Assembly (NCBI RefSeq): GCF_020177575.1
Contig: NZ_JAHTBK010000001.1
Span: 62,001 to 126,000, forward strand
Source: Hasllibacter sp. MH4015
GTDB lineage: Bacteria; Pseudomonadota; Alphaproteobacteria; Rhodobacterales; Rhodobacteraceae
DNA length: 64,000 bases
Reading direction: 5' to 3'
This document shows positions 16,424 through 25,477 of this stretch, in pieces. The translations under genes were made by a program, and so were the position numbers. The notes beneath the pieces are model-generated. The model did not search any database, was not told the origin of the DNA, and worked only from the letters and a program-made list of their open reading frames with translations. Positions within the stretch are counted from its first letter, which is position 1. Every line of letters starts with the position of its first letter.

Positions 16424-18180
16424 ACCATCAACCCCATGACGTAATCCGCGAAGACCGCCCCGATGGCTCCGTCCACCTGTCCGCCCGCGCCGTGCTGGGG
16501 CCGGTGGTGAAGCGGACGACCGATTGGCTGGACCATTGGGCGGAGACAACGCCCGACGCGGTTTTCATCGCCGAACGCGCCGGGGACGGGTGGCGGGAGG
16601 TCAGCTATGCCACCGCCCGGGACCAGGCGCGCGCCATGGCCGTGGGGCTTCTGGATATGGGCCTTGGCCCGATCCGCCCGCTGCTGATCGTCACCGGCAA
16701 TTCCGTCAACCACGCCTTGCTGGCGCTTGCCGCGCAATATGCAGGCGTCCCCTTCGCGCCGGTGGCCGAGCAATATGCCGCCATCCCCGCCGCCCGCGCG
16801 CAGCTGGACCACATCGCCCGCCTGATCCGCCCTGCCGCGGTTTTTGCGGAGGATGGTGCGGCATTGTCGGAGGTGTTCGACCGGGAGGCCCTGCGCGATG
16901 CCCGTCCGCTCATGGCCCACGGGCCGGGGCGCACGCTGGACGATCTGGCGGGCGTGGCGGGGGCGCTGGATGTGAGCGTTACGCCGGACAGCGTCGCCAA
17001 GATCCTGATGACATCGGGCAGCACCTCAGCGCCCAAGGGTGTGCTGACGACCCATCGGATGATGTGCACCAACCAGGCGCAGATCGCGGCCTGCCTGCCG
17101 TTCCTGACCCGACGTCCCCCGGTCCTGGTCGATTGGCTGCCTTGGAACCACGTCTTCGGCGGATCGCACAATTTCAACCTGGTGCTCGCCAATGGCGGCG
17201 CGCTCTATATCGACGGGGGCAAGCCGATCCCCGCGCTCATCGGCAAGACGATCGAGAACAATCGCATCAAGCAGGGCACGATCTCCTTCAACGTTCCGGT
17301 GGGCTTCGCCGCCCTGCGTGACGCGATGCGCGGCGACCGGGAATTCGCCCGCGCCTTCTTCGAAGACCTCGACATGCTGTTCTATGCCGGCGCCTCCCTA
17401 CCGCAGGATGTCTGGGCGGATCTGGAGGCGATGGCCCGCGACGTGAGGGGCGACATGCCACTCTTCACCTCGTCTTGGGGCCTGACGGAAACCGCACCCG
17501 CCGCGCTTTTGCAACATGAACCGACCGACCGCTCCGGCGTTGTTGGCGTGCCGCTTCCGGGCGTGGACGTGAAGCTGATCCCGACCGACGACCGCTACGA
17601 GGTCCGCGTCAAAGGCCCCTCCATCTTCACCGGCTACCTCAACGATCCCGCCCGGACGGAAGAGGCGTTCGATGATGAGGGTTATTTCAGGACCGGCGAT
17701 GCCATGGCCTTCGTCGACCCTGCCAACCCCAATCAGGGCCTCCGTTTCGATGGCCGGATATCGGAAGACTTCAAGCTGATGACCGGCACGTGGGTCCGCG
17801 CCGCCGCCCTGCGGCTGGACGTGCTGAGCGCGCTGAAGGGCCTGGCGCAGGATGTCATCGTCACCGGCGACGGACGCGCGGAAATCGGCATCCTGATCGT
17901 ACCTGCCCCGGCGCTGCGCGACAGTGCCCGCGATGATGGGGAGGCGCTCTTGCCCGCCGATCCCATGCCGATCGTGCAAGCCCTTTCCGCCTTCACCGGC
18001 GGCTCGTCCACCCGCATCACCCGCGCCCTTGTCCTGTCCGAGCCGCCCTCGATGGCGGATGGAGAGATCACGGCCAAGGGCAACCTGAATTTCGCCAAGA
18101 TCAAGGCCCGCCGCGCGGATGTCATCGACCGCCTCTACGACGATGCCGATCCCGCCTCCCTCCCGATAGGAGCGTCCTGA
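16420..18180 (+). CDS. Feruloyl-CoA synthase-like aryl-CoA ligase
   Basis: 586 residues, ANL superfamily. Phosphate-binding motif MTSGSTSAPKG at 197-207. Segments DWLPWNHVFGGSHNFNLVL, ALYIDGGKPIP and GRISEDFKLMTGTWV closely match the feruloyl-CoA synthase subgroup rather than acetate or fatty acyl ligases. It would activate ferulate, coumarate or cinnamate with CoA and ATP. The GTG start overlaps the MarR stop (GTGA), which fixes the start. The exact substrate is not decidable by reading. Confidence 0.82.
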   Translation: MNHQPHDVIREDRPDGSVHLSARAVLGPVVKRTTDWLDHWAETTPDAVFIAERAGDGWREVSYATARDQARAMAVGLLDMGLGPIRPLLIVTGNSVNHALLALAAQYAGVPFAPVAEQYAAIPAARAQLDHIARLIRPAAVFAEDGAALSEVFDREALRDARPLMAHGPGRTLDDLAGVAGALDVSVTPDSVAKILMTSGSTSAPKGVLTTHRMMCTNQAQIAACLPFLTRRPPVLVDWLPWNHVFGGSHNFNLVLANGGALYIDGGKPIPALIGKTIENNRIKQGTISFNVPVGFAALRDAMRGDREFARAFFEDLDMLFYAGASLPQDVWADLEAMARDVRGDMPLFTSSWGLTETAPAALLQHEPTDRSGVVGVPLPGVDVKLIPTDDRYEVRVKGPSIFTGYLNDPARTEEAFDDEGYFRTGDAMAFVDPANPNQGLRFDGRISEDFKLMTGTWVRAAALRLDVLSALKGLAQDVIVTGDGRAEIGILIVPAPALRDSARDDGEALLPADPMPIVQALSAFTGGSSTRITRALVLSEPPSMADGEITAKGNLNFAKIKARRADVIDRLYDDADPASLPIGAS

Positions 18181-19361
18181 TGCCCTTCATCCCCTATGGC
18201 GCCTATTGGTCCACGCCATTCGCCCGCTGGCAGGGCAGCCTTGCGCATCTGAACTCCGTCGAATTCGCGGCCCATGTGGGCAAGGCGCAGCTGGCCCGGA
18301 TGGACATCCCCGCCGACAGCTTCGATTTCGCCGCCTTCGGGCAGACCGTGATCCAGAGAGGGAGCTTTTTCGGCGGGCCGTGGTTTACGGCGATGCTGGG
18401 GGCCGAAGGTCTCGCCGCGCCCATGGTCAGCCAGGCCTGTGCCACCGGGGCTCGGCTTCTGTCCACTGCGGTGGGGGAGATTGCGCAAGGCGCACAGCAA
18501 GCATTGATCGTGTCGGGGGATCGCACTTCCAATGGCCCCCATGTCTATTTCCCCGCGCCCCACGCCCCCGGTGGCACGGGCGAAAAGGAAGACGTTGTGA
18601 TGGACAATTTCGGCCACGATCCCTGGGCTTGCAATGCCATGATCCAGACGGGGGAGAACGTGGCCGCCCGCGAAGGGATCACGACCGCGGAACAGCACGA
18701 TGTCGTCGCCTGCCGCCGCGCCCAATACGACGACGCGCTGGCCGATGATTGCGCGTTCCAGCGCCGTTACATGCCGGTGATCGACGTGCCCGATGCGCGC
18801 TATCGCAAGACCATCGCGACGCTGTCCACGGATGAGGGGGTGGAGCCGCTGAACGCGGACAAGCTTGCCACGCTCAAGCCGGTGATGCGCGACGGCACGA
18901 TCACCTTCGCGGGGCAAACGCATCCCGCCGATGGCAATGCGGGCATGGTCGTCGTGGCCGACGCCGACCGCGCGCGCGAGATCGGCGAAGGCCCCGCCGT
19001 GGAAATCATCGCCATCGCCCAGGCGCGCGAGGAGAAGGGTTTCATGCCCGCCGCGCCGATCAAGGCCAGCATCGCCGCGCTCGACCGGGCGCGCCTGCTG
19101 ATCAATCAGGTCGATGCGATCAAGTCCCACAACCCGTTCGCCGTAAACGACATCGCCTTCGCGCGCGCCTTCGGGATCGACTGGAAGAATATGAACAATT
19201 TCGGCTCCTCTCTGATCTGGGGCCATCCGCAGGGGCCGACGGGCCTGCGGGCGATGATCGAACTTATAGAAGAACTCGTGCAACGCGGCGGCGGCACCGG
19301 CCTGTTCCAGGGCTGCGCTGCCGGGGATTCGGCCATGGCCGTGATCCTGCGCGTGCGCTGA
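18180..19361 (+). CDS. Thiolase-family acyl-CoA acyltransferase
   Basis: 393 residues. The catalytic set is present: Cys87 in SQACATGARL, His349 in GHPQGPTGLR and Cys379 in FQGCAAGDSA. Overall it resembles the divergent thiolases that lack the standard NRLCGSG motif. After the hydratase and SDR it would cleave 3-aryl-3-oxopropionyl-CoA into acetyl-CoA and an aroyl-CoA (benzoyl-CoA if the substrate is cinnamate). It overlaps the ligase stop by one base (TGATG). Confidence 0.82.
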   Translation: MPFIPYGAYWSTPFARWQGSLAHLNSVEFAAHVGKAQLARMDIPADSFDFAAFGQTVIQRGSFFGGPWFTAMLGAEGLAAPMVSQACATGARLLSTAVGEIAQGAQQALIVSGDRTSNGPHVYFPAPHAPGGTGEKEDVVMDNFGHDPWACNAMIQTGENVAAREGITTAEQHDVVACRRAQYDDALADDCAFQRRYMPVIDVPDARYRKTIATLSTDEGVEPLNADKLATLKPVMRDGTITFAGQTHPADGNAGMVVVADADRAREIGEGPAVEIIAIAQAREEKGFMPAAPIKASIAALDRARLLINQVDAIKSHNPFAVNDIAFARAFGIDWKNMNNFGSSLIWGHPQGPTGLRAMIELIEELVQRGGGTGLFQGCAAGDSAMAVILRVR

Positions 19362-19376
19362 GACAGGGAGAAGCCG

Positions 19377-20891
19377 ATGCAAGGAAACGCCGCCCTCCAT
19401 TTCGTCGACCGTCACCTCAGCGAAGGCCGCGCCGACAAGACCGCCTTTATCGAGGCCGACGGCAAGCAGCGCAGCCTGACCTACGGCGAATTGCACGACC
19501 ATGCGGCGCGGTTCGCGGGCGCGCTTTATCGGCACGGCGTCCGGCGCGAAGAACGCATCGCCATGATCGTCCGCGATCAGATCGAGTGGCCGGTGATCTT
19601 CTGGGGGTCGATCAAGGCGGGCGCGATCCCGGTGCCGCTCAACACGCTGTTGTCGGCGGATGTCTACGACTCGATCCTCACCGACAGTCGCGCCTCCATC
19701 CTCGTCGTGTCCGAGGAGATGTGGGAAATCGTCGAGCCCGCCACCCGCGACAATCGCCACCTGCGCGCGATCCTCGTGATCGGCGATGCACCGGACATGA
19801 CGGAAAGCTACCGCGACTTCATATCGGGGGCAGAGCCGGTAGAGACGGTTGAGGCCGGCGAAGATGAATTGGCCTTCTGGCTCTACTCCTCCGGCTCCAC
19901 GGGTCAGCCCAAGGGCGTGCGCCACGTCCATGGCGCGCTGAAGGCCACCTGCGATACGTTTGGCGATCAGGTTCTGGGCATACGGGAAGATGATGTTGTC
20001 TATTCCGTCGCCAAGATGTTCTTCGCCTATGGTCTGGGCAATGCCGTGTCCTTTCCGATGTCGGCGGGGGCCACGACGGTGCTTTTTGCCGGGCGACCCA
20101 CGCCGGATGCCGTCTATGACATCATGGCGCGGCACCGGCCCACGATCCTGTGCGCCGTGCCCACGCTGTTCGCCGCCATGGTGCAGGCCGCCGATGGCCC
20201 GCCGGATCACAAACTGCGCCTGTGTACCTCGGCGGGGGAGGCGTTGCCGAAGGATGTGGGCGACGGCTGGCAGCGCCTTACGGGGACGGAGATCGTGGAC
20301 GGTGTCGGCTCCACCGAGATGCTGCACATCTTCCTGTCCAACCGCCCCGGCGATTGCGTCTACGGCACATCGGGGACCGCCGTGCCGGGCTACGATCTGC
20401 GGCTGGTCGATGAGCATGACGAAGACGTGGCAGAGGGGGAGGTCGGCGAATTGCTGGTGCGCGGCCCGTCCTCGGCCGACGGGTACTGGAACAAGCGCGC
20501 CAAGTCTCAAGCCACGTTCGAGGGGATGTGGACCCGGACTGGCGACAAGTATGAGCATCGCGACGGGCGCTACATCTATTGCGGGCGCACCGACGACATG
20601 TTCAAGGTCTCCGGCATCTGGGTCAGCCCGTTCGAGGTTGAAAGCGCGCTCATCGCCCATCCCGCCGTTCTGGAAGCCGCCGTCGTGGCGCGCGCCGACG
20701 ATAAGGGCCTCGACAAGCCCGCGGCCCATGTCGTGCTGAAAGACGGGGCAGAGCGACCGGAGGAACAGGCGCTCAAGGATTTCGTCAAAGACCGGATCGG
20801 CATGTGGAAATATCCCCGCTGGATCACCTTCGCCGATGATCTGCCCAAGACGGCGACCGGCAAGATCCAGCGCTTCAAGCTGCGCGGCTGA
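19377..20891 (+). CDS. Benzoate-CoA ligase family protein
   Basis: 504 residues, ANL superfamily of the benzoate/4-hydroxybenzoate-CoA ligase type. Motif LYSSGSTGQPKGVRHVHGAL lies from about 169; SAGEALPKDVGDGWQRLTG and VDGVGSTEMLHIFLSNRPG are typical of this group, and the Lys of KTATGKIQRFKL closes the adenylation chemistry. It makes benzoyl-CoA, the entry compound of the box pathway. SD GGGAGAAG before the ATG; one-base overlap (TGATG) with the hydrolase. Confidence 0.88.
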   Translation: MQGNAALHFVDRHLSEGRADKTAFIEADGKQRSLTYGELHDHAARFAGALYRHGVRREERIAMIVRDQIEWPVIFWGSIKAGAIPVPLNTLLSADVYDSILTDSRASILVVSEEMWEIVEPATRDNRHLRAILVIGDAPDMTESYRDFISGAEPVETVEAGEDELAFWLYSSGSTGQPKGVRHVHGALKATCDTFGDQVLGIREDDVVYSVAKMFFAYGLGNAVSFPMSAGATTVLFAGRPTPDAVYDIMARHRPTILCAVPTLFAAMVQAADGPPDHKLRLCTSAGEALPKDVGDGWQRLTGTEIVDGVGSTEMLHIFLSNRPGDCVYGTSGTAVPGYDLRLVDEHDEDVAEGEVGELLVRGPSSADGYWNKRAKSQATFEGMWTRTGDKYEHRDGRYIYCGRTDDMFKVSGIWVSPFEVESALIAHPAVLEAAVVARADDKGLDKPAAHVVLKDGAERPEEQALKDFVKDRIGMWKYPRWITFADDLPKTATGKIQRFKLRG

Positions 20892-21652
20892 TGTGGGGCG
20901 ACGGCTTCGTCACCGCACACGGCCGGCGGCTCGAATATCGCTGCTGGGGTCCGGACCCGTCCGGCGGGGCAGCGATCGTTCTGCTGCATGAGGGTCTGGG
21001 GTCCGTCGCGCTCTGGCGTGGGTTTCCGCAAGCGCTGGTCGAGACGACGGGCCTGCCGGTGCTGGCCTATTCGCGCGCGGGTTACGGGTTTTCGGATGCC
21101 GATGATCTGCCGCGCCCGCTCGACTGGATGACGCACGAAGCGGTGGAGGTTCTGCCGCAGGTCCTGTCGGCCTTCGCCCTCGACCGCCCGATCCTTGTCG
21201 GCCATTCCGACGGCGCCACCATCGCCGCGATCCATGCCGGGCTTGTGGGCGGCCTGCGCGGCGTCACCCTGATGGCGCCGCATTTCTTCACCGAAGAGAT
21301 GGGCCTGGCTGAAATCGCCCGCGCCGCACGCCGCTTCGACACGTCCGACCTGCCCGAGCGCATGGCGCGCTACCACACGGACCCGCGCGCAACCTTCCGT
21401 GGATGGGCAGATGCGTGGCTGTCGCCGGGCTTCCGTGACTGGAACGTGGCGGAGGTTCTGGACGACACCACCTGTCCGATCCTCGCCATCCAGGGGGTAC
21501 AGGACGAATACGGGACGAAAGCCCAGATCGACGTGATCTCCACCCGTGCCCGCGACGTCCGCGTCCATATGCTAGACCCATGCGGGCACAGCCCGCACCT
21601 GGAACGCCAAGATGCCGTCCTGTCCGCGATCTCCGATTGGCTATTTGCATAA
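20891..21652 (+). CDS. Alpha/beta hydrolase of the box cluster
   Basis: 253 residues. Nucleophile Ser106 in VGHSDGATIA, oxyanion region LLHEGLGS, and a C-terminal His in DPCGHSPHLE complete a plausible triad. Hydrolases of this kind often accompany box genes; roles as esterase or enol-lactonase have been suggested, none proven to my knowledge. Co-transcribed with the ligase. It ends the first part of the operon, before the promoter ahead of boxC. Confidence 0.8.
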   Translation: MWGDGFVTAHGRRLEYRCWGPDPSGGAAIVLLHEGLGSVALWRGFPQALVETTGLPVLAYSRAGYGFSDADDLPRPLDWMTHEAVEVLPQVLSAFALDRPILVGHSDGATIAAIHAGLVGGLRGVTLMAPHFFTEEMGLAEIARAARRFDTSDLPERMARYHTDPRATFRGWADAWLSPGFRDWNVAEVLDDTTCPILAIQGVQDEYGTKAQIDVISTRARDVRVHMLDPCGHSPHLERQDAVLSAISDWLFA

Positions 21653-21676
21653 TATCGCATCATCTAGAGAAAAATC

Positions 21677-21749
21677 TGCACCTTTAGCGCAGGAAAGCGC
21701 ACTATAACGCTTGCCTCGGGCGCAAGCTGCGCTATCCTGCATCCGCGCA
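21677..21749 (+). promoter_or_regulatory. boxC promoter with repeated GCGCA motifs, candidate BoxR operator
   Basis: Likely promoter TTGCCT (21711-21716), 16 nt, TATCCT (21733-21738). The spacer contains the dyad GCGCA-agc-TGCGC (21720-21732). Further GCGCA copies lie at 21687, 21697 and 21745, and TGCA at 21677 and 21738. Operators between -35 and -10 usually mean repression; the BoxR-type regulator encoded downstream is the obvious candidate. Confidence 0.5.
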
Positions 21750-21762
21750 ACAGGAGATTCCC

Positions 21763-23418
21763 ATGTCCAAGGTCATCGACTTTCAGACGGACCCGTCCCG
21801 CTATCGCCATTGGCGCGTGGACTACGATGGCCCGGTGGCGACGCTGACCATGGATGTTGACGAAGATGGCGGCCTGTTCGAGGGCTACCAGCTTAAGCTC
21901 AATTCCTACGATCTAGGCGTCGATATCGAGCTTAATGACATCGTGCAGCGGATGCGGTTCGAGCATCCGGAAGTGCGGGTCGTCGTCATGCAATCGGGCA
22001 AGGACAAGGTGTTCTGTGCCGGTGCCAATATCCGGATGCTGGGCGGGGCGGCCCATTCCCACAAGGTCAACTTCTGCAAATTCACCAACGAGACGCGCAA
22101 CGCCTATGAAGCGGCGGAGGCGGAATCGGGCCAGAAATACGTGGCCGCCATCAAGGGCGCCTGCGCGGGCGGCGGCTACGAACTGGCGCTCGCCTGTAAC
22201 CACCTGATGCTGGTGGATGACGCGACCTCCTCCGTTTCCCTGCCAGAGGTGCCGCTTCTGGCGGTGCTGCCCGGCACAGGTGGCCTGACCCGTGTGACGG
22301 ACAAGCGCAAGGTGCGCCGCGATCTGGCGGACGTGTTCTGCGCCACGGAAGAAGGCGTGAAGGGCAAGCGCGCCGTCGAGTGGCGGCTTGTGGATGAGGT
22401 CGTGCCGAATTCCACCTTCGACAAGGTGGTGGCAGACCGCGCCCGGGAATTCGCCGCGGCCAATCCCCGCGATGCGCAGGGCATCACGCTCGGGCCCCTG
22501 CAAAAGACGCTCTCCGATGACGGGTCCATCGCCTATTCGCTTGTCAAGGTGCAGGTCGACCGCGCCGCGCGCACCGCGACCATTACGCTGAACGGCCCCG
22601 ATGCCGATGCCCCGGCGGATATGGACGCACTCCATGCCGAGGGCGATCAATCCTACATGCTACGCTTGGCCCGCGAGTTCGAGGATGCGATCCTGCATCT
22701 GCGCCTGAACGAGATGGAATGCGGCCTTTGGACCCTGCGTACGCAAGGCGACCCGGCTCGCCTGATCGCGCACGAGGCGCTTCTGCGCGACAATGCCGAT
22801 CACTGGCTGGCCAATGAAATCCGCCATTACTGGAAGCGCACCCTGAAACGGCTCGACGTGACCTCGCGCAGCCTCGTAACGCTGGTGGAGCATGGCTCCT
22901 GCTTCGCGGGGGTCTTGGCGGAACTGATCTGGGCCGCCGACCGATCCTACATGATGGAAGACGAGTTCGAGGGCGACAATCGCCCGATGGCGACCATCAC
23001 CCTGACACTGGACAATTTCGGCGCCTACCCGATGGGCAATGACCTGACGCGGCTGCAAACACGCTTCCTTGCCACCCCCGACGCGGTCGATGCGATGCAG
23101 GACCAGATCGGTGCGCCGATGGACGCGGCCGAGGCCGAGGAGAACGGCCTCGTGACGATGATCATGGACGACATAGATTGGGAGGATGAGATTCGCATCA
23201 TCCTCGAAGAACGCGCCAGCTTCTCCCCCGATGCGATGACGGGGATGGAGGCGAATTTGCGCTTCGCAGGTCCCGAGACGATGGAAACCCGCATATTCGG
23301 GCGGCTGACGGCCTGGCAGAACTGGATCTTCAACCGGCCCAACGCCGTGGGCGAAAACGGCGCGCTGCAACGCTATGGCAGCGGTATCCGCGGCGAATAC
23401 GACATGGAACGGGTGTAG
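21763..23418 (+). CDS. boxC: 2,3-epoxybenzoyl-CoA dihydrolase BoxC
   Basis: 551 residues, the usual BoxC length. The crotonase-type half contains KVFCAGANIRMLGGAAHSHK and KGACAGGGYELALACNHLML; the long C-terminal part (EMECGLWTLRTQGDP, NDLTRLQTRFLATP) is specific to BoxC. It opens the ring of 2,3-epoxybenzoyl-CoA hydrolytically, releasing formate and giving 3,4-dehydroadipyl-CoA semialdehyde. SD CAGGAG is 6 nt before the ATG, with its own promoter. Confidence 0.94.
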   Translation: MSKVIDFQTDPSRYRHWRVDYDGPVATLTMDVDEDGGLFEGYQLKLNSYDLGVDIELNDIVQRMRFEHPEVRVVVMQSGKDKVFCAGANIRMLGGAAHSHKVNFCKFTNETRNAYEAAEAESGQKYVAAIKGACAGGGYELALACNHLMLVDDATSSVSLPEVPLLAVLPGTGGLTRVTDKRKVRRDLADVFCATEEGVKGKRAVEWRLVDEVVPNSTFDKVVADRAREFAAANPRDAQGITLGPLQKTLSDDGSIAYSLVKVQVDRAARTATITLNGPDADAPADMDALHAEGDQSYMLRLAREFEDAILHLRLNEMECGLWTLRTQGDPARLIAHEALLRDNADHWLANEIRHYWKRTLKRLDVTSRSLVTLVEHGSCFAGVLAELIWAADRSYMMEDEFEGDNRPMATITLTLDNFGAYPMGNDLTRLQTRFLATPDAVDAMQDQIGAPMDAAEAEENGLVTMIMDDIDWEDEIRIILEERASFSPDAMTGMEANLRFAGPETMETRIFGRLTAWQNWIFNRPNAVGENGALQRYGSGIRGEYDMERV

Positions 23419-23428
23419 CCCGCGCAAC

Positions 23429-23502
23429 GGTGGGTTTCACCCACCCTACGGGACTCGGCGAGGCCGTACCCGATTGACACTGTAGGGTGGGTGCAACCCA
23501 CC
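23429..23502. repeat. REP-like palindromic element between boxC and boxB
   Basis: Two hairpins, GGTGGGT-ttc-ACCCACC (23429-23445) and GGTGGGT-gca-ACCCACC (23486-23502), are themselves arranged head to head: ACCCACCCTAC (23439-23449) pairs with GTAGGGTGGGT (23482-23492). GTAGGGTGGGTG-type palindromes are widespread as interspersed repeats in bacteria. It sits inside an operon without disrupting a gene. Confidence 0.75.
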
Positions 23503-23519
23503 ATCCGGGAGGATAGACA

Positions 23520-24968
23520 ATGACCGCACAAGACGTTGAATACGACACCCAGATCCCCAATAACGTCGGCCTCGGCCAGGACCGCAAGGTTTTGAAGGCG
23601 CTGGAAAAATGGCACCCGGGGTATCTGGATTGGTGGAACCGGCTGATCCCCCAGAATTTCCAGGAAAGCATGGTCTATCTGCGCACCGCCGTCTCCGTCG
23701 ATCCCAAGGGATGGGCGAAATTCGATTACGTGAAGATGCCCGAATACCGCTGGGGCGTGTTGCTTGCACCGCCCGTGGAAGGCCGCACGATTCCGATGGG
23801 TGAGCACGCGGGCCAGCCCGCGTGGCAGGAGGTTCCGGGCGAATACCGCAACATGCTCAAGCGCCTGATCGTGATCCAGGGCGACACGGAGCCGGGCAGC
23901 GTGGAACAGCAACGCTTCCTCGGCCTGACCGCGCCGTCGCTTTATGACATGCGCAACCTGTTTCAGGTGAATGTTGAAGAAGGACGCCACCTCTGGGCGA
24001 TGGTTTATCTGCTGCAAAAGTATTTCGGCAAGGATGGCCGGGAAGAGGCCGATGACCTGCTCCGCCGCTCTTCCGGATCGGACGAGGCACCGCGGATGCT
24101 CGGCGCCTTCAACGAGGAGACGCCGGATTGGCTCAGCTTCTTCATGTTCACCTACTTCACGGACCGTGACGGCAAGATGCAGCTGGAAAGCCTCGCACAA
24201 TCAGGCTTCGATCCGCTCAGCCGCACCTGCCGCTTCATGCTGACCGAGGAAGCCCACCACATGTTCGTCGGGGAAACCGGCGTGGGCCGCATCGTGCAAC
24301 GGACCTGTGAGGCGATGGCGGAGGCGGGCATCACCGACCCCACCGATATCGGGCGCGTGCGCGATCTGGGCGTCATCGACCTGCCGACGATCCAGAAGAA
24401 GCTGAACATGCATTATTCGTTGTCGCTGGACCTGTTCGGGCAGGAAGTTTCGACGAATGCCGCCAACGCTTTCAACGCGGGCATCAAGGGCCGTTACATG
24501 GAGCAGCGGATCGACGATGATCACCAGTTGAAGGACGCAACCTATGTCGTGAAGCTGATCGAGGACGGCAAGATTCTCGACAAGGAGGTGCCCGCGCTGA
24601 CCGCGATCAACATGCGCCTGCGCGACGATTACATCCGCGATGCCTCCGGTGGCCTGCGCCGTTGGAACAAGATGATCCAGCGCACCGGCATCGAGTTCGA
24701 GCTGAAGCTGCCGGACCAGGCCTTCCACCGCCAGATCGGTGTCTTCTCCGCCATCAAGGCCGATCCGGAGGGCAACCTGATCAGCGAGGTGGACTGGCAG
24801 GCCAACAAGGACAATTGGCTGCCCACCAAGGCCGACGGCGAATTCATCCAGTCGCTCATGGTGCCCTGCTACGAGCCTGGTGAATATGCCGGCTGGATCG
24901 CGCCGCCCAAGGTCGGCATCGACAACAAGCCGGGCGATTTCGAGTACGTGAAGCTGCACATGGCATGA
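23520..24968 (+). CDS. boxB: Benzoyl-CoA 2,3-epoxidase oxygenase subunit BoxB
   Basis: 482 residues, class I diiron oxygenase. Metal-ligand helices include VNVEEGRHLWAM and LTEEAHHMFVGETGVG. It epoxidises benzoyl-CoA using O2 and two electrons, normally supplied by the reductase BoxA. No boxA lies in the window; the next gene is a flavodoxin. SD GGGAGGA precedes the ATG. Confidence 0.95.
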   Translation: MTAQDVEYDTQIPNNVGLGQDRKVLKALEKWHPGYLDWWNRLIPQNFQESMVYLRTAVSVDPKGWAKFDYVKMPEYRWGVLLAPPVEGRTIPMGEHAGQPAWQEVPGEYRNMLKRLIVIQGDTEPGSVEQQRFLGLTAPSLYDMRNLFQVNVEEGRHLWAMVYLLQKYFGKDGREEADDLLRRSSGSDEAPRMLGAFNEETPDWLSFFMFTYFTDRDGKMQLESLAQSGFDPLSRTCRFMLTEEAHHMFVGETGVGRIVQRTCEAMAEAGITDPTDIGRVRDLGVIDLPTIQKKLNMHYSLSLDLFGQEVSTNAANAFNAGIKGRYMEQRIDDDHQLKDATYVVKLIEDGKILDKEVPALTAINMRLRDDYIRDASGGLRRWNKMIQRTGIEFELKLPDQAFHRQIGVFSAIKADPEGNLISEVDWQANKDNWLPTKADGEFIQSLMVPCYEPGEYAGWIAPPKVGIDNKPGDFEYVKLHMA

Positions 24969-24977
24969 TCGTGGCCT

Positions 24978-24995
24978 GGCGGGACGTGTCCCGCC
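24978..24995 (+). other. Short perfect hairpin between boxB and the flavodoxin gene
   Basis: GGCGGGAC-gt-GTCCCGCC, 8-bp arms, 10 nt after the boxB stop and 23 nt before the flavodoxin start. No T-run. It could set relative expression by mRNA processing or weak attenuation. Confidence 0.45.
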
Positions 24996-25018
24996 ACCCG
25001 ACCCAAAGGACGAAAGCT

Positions 25019-25477
25019 ATGAACATTCATTTTCTCTTCGGCACCGAAACCGGTTCGGCCGAGATGCTGTGCGAGGATATCCGCGACGCATTGGGCGACG
25101 GGTTCGATTGTGAGATCACGTCCCTGGGAGAAGTCGATCCCGCCACGCTCGATGCAGACACGTTCTACTTCTTCGTGACGTCCACCTATGGTAACGGCGA
25201 CCTGCCCGTGACGGCGCAGCCCTTCTACGACAAGATCGTGGAGACGGGCCAGGACCTCAGCCATGTGCGCTTCGCCATCTTCGGGCTCGGCGACATGGTG
25301 TTTTCCGAGACCTTCGCCTTCGGCTCCAAGATCCTGATGGAGAAGCTGCTGGAACAGGGCGCCACCATGGTCGGCGAACGCTGCATCCACGACGCGTCTT
25401 CCCCCGACATGCCCGAAGATCTGGGTATCCCCTGGGCGCAGGAGATCGTGCAGCAACCCAAAGCCAAGGCCGCCTGA
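25019..25477 (+). CDS. Flavodoxin-domain protein in the box operon
   Basis: 152 residues, one flavodoxin domain. The FMN phosphate loop is FGTETGSAE at the N-terminus, STYGNGD supplies the second FMN loop, and FGLGDMVFSETF the third. No reductase or ferredoxin domain is attached. It lies directly after boxB, where boxA is found in classical clusters, so it may carry electrons to BoxB, reduced by a reductase encoded elsewhere. An in-frame start at 24965 would add 18 residues but ignores the SD (AAAGGACG) before 25019. Confidence 0.85.
   Translation: MNIHFLFGTETGSAEMLCEDIRDALGDGFDCEITSLGEVDPATLDADTFYFFVTSTYGNGDLPVTAQPFYDKIVETGQDLSHVRFAIFGLGDMVFSETFAFGSKILMEKLLEQGATMVGERCIHDASSPDMPEDLGIPWAQEIVQQPKAKAA

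Noticed and set aside
14377-21652. Horizontal transfer of the aromatic cluster
   Set aside because: Codon use, GC content and overlap style look like the neighbours; no integrase, tRNA site or insertion sequence flanks it. The tandem repeat and REP-like element alone do not show transfer.
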